This document shows positions 58,882 through 64,000 of a stretch of 64,000 nucleotides of DNA, piece after piece. The stretch's first letter is position 1. Each line of letters starts with the position of its first letter. The position numbers and the translations under genes are program-made. A model generated the notes under the pieces. The model saw nothing but the letters and a program-made list of their open reading frames with translations. It was not told the DNA's origin and did no database searches. Location of the stretch: NCBI GenBank assembly GCA_900316845.1, contig ONEG01000016.1, forward strand, positions 1 to 64,000, in the 5' to 3' direction. Source of the DNA: an uncultured Bacteroidales bacterium (GTDB lineage Bacteria; Bacteroidota; Bacteroidia; Bacteroidales; Paludibacteraceae).

Positions 58882-59763
58882 ATGAAGAAATTTTTTACTT
58901 TCGTAGCAGTCGTGCTGTTTGCACTGCCGATTTTTGCGGATGACATTGTTGTCGTTTTGGACTCAATTGATTTCAAAGATCCGACTATTGTTACCAAACA
59001 AGGAGCTGCAAGTCCGGGTAGCGAGGTGCTCGCAGTTAAGGACGGTGTGACTATCTCTATTGACAAAGGTCAAAATAAAGGCTTCTGCTTGACCGCTTTT
59101 GCTCATTCAAACGTTACGATTTCTGCAGAGCAGAATATCAAGCAACTGAATTTTGAGTTCGGTAAAGTTAGTGGTACTGCTAAGGACGGCGGTTTGGATC
59201 CTCAGATTGCGGTAGGTGCTAACGAATGGTCGGCATCGGATCTTGCTTCGCAGGCTCGTTTCGCCAAGATTACCATTACCCTTGGAGAAGGATCTGGTGA
59301 GGGAACGACGCTGGATACCCTGAGTGCTCAGGATGCATTGGCTCGCGCACAGGCTCTCGAAGTCGGCGGTACCGAGAAAGTAGCGGTTCTTTGCTACATC
59401 GCAAGCATCAAGACTCCGTATGATGCTACTTATGGAAACGTAACCGTTTGGCTGAATGACGACATCACTTCGACTTATGGTAACATCCAAGCTTACCGCG
59501 CTAAATGCTCGGCTGAGGATGGCGCTGCTCTCGCAGAGCACGACCGCGTATTGGTAGTTGGTAACCTCACCCACACCCAGAACGAAGAGGGTACCAAGGA
59601 CTACTATGAGATCGCACAAGGTGCTCAGCTGACCCGTCTGTCCGGTCAGGGCATCGAGAATATCCTCCTTCAGGAGAATGTACAGAAAGTGATCGTTGAC
59701 GGCGTTGTTTACGTAGTACGTGAAGGCAAGATGTTCAATCTCCAAGGCGTACAGGTTCGCTAA
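58882..59763 (+). CDS. Secreted protein with shared C-terminal tail
   Basis: 293 residues. Signal peptide KKFFTFVAVVLFALPIFA. Beta-rich body with an OB-fold-like part (EVGGTEKVAVLCYIASIKTP...VLVVGNLTHTQNEEGTKDYY), as in YgiW/DUF4493-like exported proteins. The tail KVIVDGVVYVVREGKMFN...GVQVR is the shared C-terminal motif. The leader from the plus promoter is about 80 nt and AT-rich. Confidence 0.8.
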   Translation: MKKFFTFVAVVLFALPIFADDIVVVLDSIDFKDPTIVTKQGAASPGSEVLAVKDGVTISIDKGQNKGFCLTAFAHSNVTISAEQNIKQLNFEFGKVSGTAKDGGLDPQIAVGANEWSASDLASQARFAKITITLGEGSGEGTTLDTLSAQDALARAQALEVGGTEKVAVLCYIASIKTPYDATYGNVTVWLNDDITSTYGNIQAYRAKCSAEDGAALAEHDRVLVVGNLTHTQNEEGTKDYYEIAQGAQLTRLSGQGIENILLQENVQKVIVDGVVYVVREGKMFNLQGVQVR

Positions 59764-59800
59764 TCACTTCTAATCCATCCGCCATACGTGGCGAATACAA

Positions 59801-59832
59801 GGGGACGCATTTACGTGCGGCCCCTTTAATTT
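59801..59832 (+). terminator. Intrinsic terminator
   Basis: AAGGGG-A-CGCA-TTTAC-GTGCGG-CCCCTT followed by TAATTTT, after the secreted tail protein. Confidence 0.75.
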
Positions 59833-59871
59833 TGTAACATGGAAACTACAAAAGTGAAAAAAGTTTCCATT

Positions 59872-59910
59872 TTTCTTGCATATATCAAAAAAAAGTCGTA
59901 CCTTTGCACC
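59872..59910 (+). promoter_or_regulatory. Promoter of efflux operon
   Basis: CTTGCATATATC at -33 and GTCGTACCTTTGCACCCGC at -7; start-region CACCCGCTTTTGAAA. Leader of about 50 nt to the tetR-like gene. Confidence 0.7.
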
Positions 59911-59949
59911 CGCTTTTGAAAAAGTGACTAAATAACTACTTGTCAAAAT

Positions 59950-59985
59950 AAATGGTACATGGTAAATGACCAAATGGTAAATAAC
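59950..59985. repeat. AATGGTAAATGACC degenerate repeat at tetR start
   Basis: Words AATGGTACATGG, TAAATGACCAAATGG, TAAATAAC; they supply the start codon and first residues (MVNDQMVNN) of the regulator. Confidence 0.6.
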
Positions 59986-60561
59986 ATCATCAAGACGGCA
60001 GGCGACATGTTCTTTCGCCTCGGAATCCGTAGCGTCTCCATCGACGATATATGCCATGAGTTAGGCATGTCGAAGAAGACCTTCTACGTCTATTTCGCGT
60101 CCAAAGATGAGCTGGTGGAGCAGCTGCTGCAGGCGAACATCAACTACATGGCGTCGAAGATGGAAAACCTCCTCAAGACCGGCGATTTCAAGCAACTCGT
60201 AGCGAAATTCATTAAGCATCAGGAGGCGGAGAAGAACGACGTGCGCCGTGTGCCGCAGTTGGTCTATGACCTCAAGAAATACTACCCCAAGCAGTTTGCG
60301 CAGTTTCAGGTAAATTGCTTCAAGACCCAGAAGGAATACATCCGGCGCTATCTGGAGATGGGGCAGCATGCGGGCCTCGTGCGCGCGAACCTTAATATAG
60401 AATTAGTAGCGGTGCTCTTTGCCAAGATCCACAGCGACGCGATCAACGACTTTGAGGTGATCGAAGGCCACGGGCATAATATGCACCAATTAGGCCACAC
60501 GGCGATGGACGTCTTCGTACGCGGCGTGCTTTCCGAGGAAGGCCTGAAACTCTATAACTGA
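59959..60561 (+). CDS. TetR-family regulator of efflux operon
   Basis: 200 residues. N-terminal helix-turn-helix (FFRLGIRSVSIDDICHELGM, SKKTFYVYFASKDELVEQ) and an all-helical ligand domain. First gene of the operon with TolC, MFP and RND genes, so it most likely represses them until an inducer binds. The start codon lies in a repeat; ATG 59977 (MVNNIIK) is an alternative. Confidence 0.92.
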   Translation: MVNDQMVNNIIKTAGDMFFRLGIRSVSIDDICHELGMSKKTFYVYFASKDELVEQLLQANINYMASKMENLLKTGDFKQLVAKFIKHQEAEKNDVRRVPQLVYDLKKYYPKQFAQFQVNCFKTQKEYIRRYLEMGQHAGLVRANLNIELVAVLFAKIHSDAINDFEVIEGHGHNMHQLGHTAMDVFVRGVLSEEGLKLYN

Positions 60562-60598
60562 CCCCGTAACCCCGTAATTACGTCATCCCGTTATAACG
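60562..60598. repeat. CCCCGTAACCCCGTAA degenerate repeat
   Basis: Words CCCCGTAACCCCGTAATTAC, GTCATCCCGTTATAACG in the tetR-tolC spacer. Confidence 0.6.
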
Positions 60599-60617
60599 AA
60601 AAAAATAAATAATATAT

Positions 60618-61961
60618 ATGAAGAAACTTTTTTTAATTTTAGCCGCTTCGCTGATAAGTAGCGTTTCTCTCATGGCAGAGGACCACGTGATGGCGGCGAC
60701 GCGTAGTGCGCAACATTCGCAGGACAGCGTGCCGGCATTGTTGCGCCTCTCGCTCAAGGAGGCGCAGGATTTTGCGGTGAAGCAGAACCGAACCCTCAAA
60801 AACGCATCCCTCGCGGTGCAGGAAGCCTACGCACAGCGTTGGCAGACGATCGCAGCGATGCTGCCGTCGGTGGACGGTAGTTACTCCTACAGCAACTATC
60901 TGGGCTATAGCGCCACGCTGTCCATGATGGGCAACGATGTGAAGATCAACATGCCGAACGTCGGCGCTTTGGGCGTGACGGCTACGGTAGGTATCAACGG
61001 TCAGGGGATCGTCGGGGCACTGCTTAATAACGTGGCGATCAAGATGAAGAAGATCGCCCTCGAGAAATCCGAGAACGAACTGCGCAGCAGCGTCATGAGC
61101 GCCTACGTCTCCGTCTTGGCGCTACAGAGTATAACCGGTCTTCTGGACTCCAGCCTTGTCAATATCCAGGGCCTCGAGCAGATGACCCAGGATGCCGTCA
61201 ATGTCGGGGCGGCCGAGCAGACTTCCGCGGATCAGATTCGCGTGCGTGTCAATACGCTCAAGAACAATATCAATGCCCAGAAACGAAACGTCGAACTTGC
61301 GACCAATAGTCTCAAGGTGTTGTTAGACGTGCCGGTAGAGACCGAACTCGTGCTTACGGAGAATATGGACGAGGTGCTTTCCCCCGAGCGCGTTTTGGAT
61401 CTCCTGAGCCAGAACTTCGCTATTGAGAATAACCTCAACTACCAGCTCCTCCAGCAACAGGTCGAACTCGCCAAACGCAATGTCCACATGGCAGGCTGGG
61501 CATATGGTCCGACGGTAGCCCTCGCCTATAACTACCAGAACCAGAAATACTACGGCGAGGGAGGTATGCGTATGACGCCGCCTAACGTGGTACAAGTGAC
61601 AGTCAAGATGCCCCTCTGGTCGTCCGGTAAACGTGCGGCAGCGGTGGTGGAGAAGAAGATCGCACTCGAGGAGGCGAAGAACACCCTCTCCGAGACTACC
61701 GACAATCTCGAGATTCAGTACCGCCAGCTCTGTTTCGACCTCACCAACGCCTACGAGACCTACCTCAACGAGAAAGACAATATCGAGGTCACTCAGCGCG
61801 TCTTCAACTCCGCTACGGAGAAATTCAAATGGGGCGCAGCGTCGAATATCGAGCTCACCAACGCCTCCAACGACCTCATCAATGCGCAATCGACCTACGT
61901 GCAGGCGATGCTCACCCTCATCAATGCGCAATCCGAACTCGAAGAGTTCCTCAATAAATAA
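60618..61961 (+). CDS. TolC-family outer-membrane efflux protein
   Basis: 447 residues with signal peptide KKLFLILAASLISSVSLMA. Two duplicated helical/coiled-coil halves typical of TolC/OEP (LSLKEAQDFAVKQNRTLKNA, AEQTSADQIRVRVNTLKNNI, YETYLNEKDNIEVTQRVFNS). Forms the outer-membrane channel of a tripartite pump with the next two genes. Confidence 0.93.
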   Translation: MKKLFLILAASLISSVSLMAEDHVMAATRSAQHSQDSVPALLRLSLKEAQDFAVKQNRTLKNASLAVQEAYAQRWQTIAAMLPSVDGSYSYSNYLGYSATLSMMGNDVKINMPNVGALGVTATVGINGQGIVGALLNNVAIKMKKIALEKSENELRSSVMSAYVSVLALQSITGLLDSSLVNIQGLEQMTQDAVNVGAAEQTSADQIRVRVNTLKNNINAQKRNVELATNSLKVLLDVPVETELVLTENMDEVLSPERVLDLLSQNFAIENNLNYQLLQQQVELAKRNVHMAGWAYGPTVALAYNYQNQKYYGEGGMRMTPPNVVQVTVKMPLWSSGKRAAAVVEKKIALEEAKNTLSETTDNLEIQYRQLCFDLTNAYETYLNEKDNIEVTQRVFNSATEKFKWGAASNIELTNASNDLINAQSTYVQAMLTLINAQSELEEFLNK

Positions 61962-62002
61962 CATCGAAATACCGAAATATCGACATATCGAAATATCGAA
62001 AA
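61962..62002. repeat. AATATCGA repeat between tolC and MFP genes
   Basis: ATCGAAATACCGAAATATCG, ACATATCGAAATATCG: the longest of the four AATATCGA islands. Confidence 0.7.
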
Positions 62003-62016
62003 AAATACTACCCAAT

Positions 62017-63057
62017 ATGAAGAACGAAGTTAATCGTGCCTTTATGGCTAAGAAAAAGATTTTTATTTACACCCTTGCTGCCCTGACTCTCATGGCGTGC
62101 GGCAAGTCCAAAGAAACTGCAACTCAGGAAGAGGAACGCGTAGAGCAAGTCCGCACCACCGTCCTCCAGCCCCGCGAGATCGAGCGTGAGATATCCGTCT
62201 CGACGAACCTTCAAGGTTATATCACCCAGAACGTGGCACCCTCTCTGACGGGCAAGATCGAGCATATCTACCGTGAGGTAGGCGATCGCGTCTCCGCCGG
62301 TAGCGACCTCGTGCGCATGGACCAGACCCAGTACAAGACTACGAAGATCTCCATGGCGAACCTCACCATCGAGAAGAACCGTATAGAGATGCTGCTCAAG
62401 ACCGGTTCGGCTACCCAACAACAGTATGACCAGATCACGACCCAGTATAACTCCACCAAGGAGCAGCTGGAGTTCCTGGAGACCAACACCTATGTCAAGG
62501 CACCGTTTGCAGGCGTCATCTCCGCCAAGAACTACGAGGACGGGGAGCTCTACGGCGGTCAGCCGATACTCGTTCTTACCCAGCTGGACCGCCTCAAAGC
62601 GCTTGTCGCTATCCCGGAGACCTATTTCCCGCTCTTCAAAGCCGGAATGAAACTGACTCTCGCGACGGAGATCTATCCGGGTCAGACTTTCCCGGCGACG
62701 GTAGAGGTGGTCTATCCGACCATCGATCCCTCGTCCCATACCTTCCAGTGCAAGATCGTCATCCCGAACTCCAGGAATCTCTTGCGTCCGGGTATGTACG
62801 TGACGACGACCATCGGTCTGGGCAAAGCGAACGCCCTCATCATTCCTTATCAGGCGGTGGAGAAACTCGTCGGCGCGAATGACCGTTATGTGTTCGTCGT
62901 GGAGGACGGACGCGCCAAACGCGTAGCCGTCACCCTCGGTCAGCGTTTTGACCAGGATATAGAGATCATCGCCCCGGAGATCGTTCCCGGCGTCGAAGTG
63001 GTCACCACCGGCCAGCACAAACTCGTCGATGGCGTCAAAGTGAACGTGGTAAAATAA
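62017..63057 (+). CDS. RND efflux periplasmic adaptor (MFP)
   Basis: 346 residues. Lipoprotein signal with LTLMACGKS; ATG 62044 (MAKKKIF) gives a more usual signal length and may be the true start. Lipoyl/barrel-sandwich halves (VAPSLTGKIEHIYREVGDRV, TYVKAPFAGVISAKNYEDGE) flank a short helical hairpin. Bridges the RND pump and the TolC channel. Confidence 0.93.
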   Translation: MKNEVNRAFMAKKKIFIYTLAALTLMACGKSKETATQEEERVEQVRTTVLQPREIEREISVSTNLQGYITQNVAPSLTGKIEHIYREVGDRVSAGSDLVRMDQTQYKTTKISMANLTIEKNRIEMLLKTGSATQQQYDQITTQYNSTKEQLEFLETNTYVKAPFAGVISAKNYEDGELYGGQPILVLTQLDRLKALVAIPETYFPLFKAGMKLTLATEIYPGQTFPATVEVVYPTIDPSSHTFQCKIVIPNSRNLLRPGMYVTTTIGLGKANALIIPYQAVEKLVGANDRYVFVVEDGRAKRVAVTLGQRFDQDIEIIAPEIVPGVEVVTTGQHKLVDGVKVNVVK

Positions 63058-63069
63058 TCCCGAAAAATT

Positions 63070-64000
63070 ATGGCTATATATAAATCAGCAATCGAAAAAC
63101 CGGTAACGACCGCCCTGATCTTTGTGGCGGTGATCGTGATCGGTATATACAGTTTCCTGAAACTGCCGATAGACCAGTTCCCGGAGATGGACCCGCCGTA
63201 TATCACGGTGATGACCACCTATCCGGGTGCATCGGCTTCCGAGATGGAGACCAACGTGACGAAGATCATGGAGAACGCCTTGACCTCCGTCGATCACCTC
63301 AAACACATCACTTCGCAGAGCAAGGATAACATCTCCGTAGTGACCCTGGAATTGGAGTGGGGTGAGAACATGGACGAAGCCGTCAACGACGTCCGTTCGT
63401 TCGTGGATATGGCGGCGAACAACCTGCCGGACAACTGCGCCAAGCCGGTGATCTTCAAACTCTCCACGAGTTCGATGCCTATCTGCCAGTACTCCATCAC
63501 GGCGGACGAGACGTATGCGGGTCTGGACAAGATCCTCAACGACGAGGTGGTGCCGCAGTTGAACCATATTGACGGTATCGGAAACATTTCCCTCTCGGGT
63601 GCGCCGGACCGCTATGTCTATGTCAATATCGACCAGGAGAAACTCGATGCCTACGGTATTACCCTGGAGCAGGTGGGTCAAGTCGTTACGGCGAATAACC
63701 TCAACCTCTCGTCGGGTACGATCAAGATGCCGCAGGAGCAATACCAGATGCAGGTGCGGAGCGAGTATATCGAGTCCTCGGAGATCGAGAACCTGATGGT
63801 TGCCATGTCGCCGCAAGGTCAGCAGGTCTTCATCCGCGATATAGCGACGGTCAAGGATACTATCAAGGACCTCTCGCTGGACGAGAAGACCAACGGCCGT
63901 GAGGCGGTGCGTCTGATCATCGCCAAGCAGACCGGAGCCAACACCGTGCAGGTCTGCCGCGACGTGCGTGCCGAACTGGCGAAGATACAGAAACAGCTGC
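63070..64000 (+). CDS. RND efflux pump inner-membrane protein, 3'-truncated
   Basis: 310 residues visible; the gene runs off the right edge (full-length relatives are about 1000-1050). Start MAIYKSAIEKPVTTALIF, first helix, then KLPIDQFPEMDPPYITVMTT and YPGASASEMETNV, typical of hydrophobe/amphiphile efflux (HAE1-type) pumps. Fits the tripartite operon. Confidence 0.95.
   Translation, partial: MAIYKSAIEKPVTTALIFVAVIVIGIYSFLKLPIDQFPEMDPPYITVMTTYPGASASEMETNVTKIMENALTSVDHLKHITSQSKDNISVVTLELEWGENMDEAVNDVRSFVDMAANNLPDNCAKPVIFKLSTSSMPICQYSITADETYAGLDKILNDEVVPQLNHIDGIGNISLSGAPDRYVYVNIDQEKLDAYGITLEQVGQVVTANNLNLSSGTIKMPQEQYQMQVRSEYIESSEIENLMVAMSPQGQQVFIRDIATVKDTIKDLSLDEKTNGREAVRLIIAKQTGANTVQVCRDVRAELAKIQKQL

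Overview
The window looks like chromosomal DNA of an uncultured Bacteroidota bacterium, order Bacteroidales. The evidence is the Bacteroidota promoter architecture (-33 box with TTTG, -7 box TAnnTTTG) in front of most transcription units, many secreted proteins and lipoproteins, a PorG-like/UppS/BamA/Skp cluster, a DUF4954 protein, an ExbB/ExbD/ExbD operon, a GGGtGRT protein with its NifU-like partner, BspA-type leucine-rich repeat proteins, and a shared C-terminal tail on four secreted proteins. The family within the order cannot be fixed from sequence alone. LAYOUT: 1-7 kb is an accessory region with a truncated outer-membrane protein, a secreted multidomain protein, small orphan genes, a frameshifted RhuM-type gene between direct repeats, tRNA-Ala with a duplicated 3' end, and the first copy of a structured element (4412-4593). 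7-22 kb is core: murI, dnaN, DUF4954, rnz, radA, a porG-like gene, uppS, bamA, two skp genes, an MFS transporter, murF. 22-31 kb: tRNA-Ser(TGA), an RNA methyltransferase, queA, tatD, tRNA-Ser(GGA), the exb proton-channel operon, two lipoproteins and an antiporter. 31-37 kb: a 1530-residue TamB protein whose C-terminus is an Omp85-type barrel, plus a small barrel protein. 37-44 kb: the NifU-like/GGGtGRT pair and a five-gene operon of secreted proteins of unknown function. 44-52 kb is again accessory: a membrane AraC regulator, a BspA-like protein and two lipoproteins, an internally deleted DUF1016 nuclease gene between direct repeats, the second structured element (48333-48522), and a large BspA-like gene split by a 22-bp tandem duplication. 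52-64 kb: tyrS, acyl-CoA synthetase, a GHL10 hydrolase, recF, a sigma-54 activator without its DNA-binding domain, a secreted tail protein, and a TetR/TolC/MFP/RND efflux operon that runs off the right edge. HOW THE GENES WORK TOGETHER: the dominant theme is the cell envelope (peptidoglycan precursors, undecaprenyl lipid carrier, outer-membrane assembly by BamA, Skp and TamB, energisation by ExbBD, efflux). The most unusual signals are three. (1) Two distant copies of a roughly 185-nt nested stem-loop element show compensatory base changes and each follows a broken defence-like gene flanked by direct repeats. (2) About two dozen islands of degenerate short tandem words sit at gene junctions and inside conserved coding sequences in frame. 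(3) TamB and an Omp85-type barrel are fused in one chain without POTRA domains. All functional calls come from reading motifs by eye; no database search was run.
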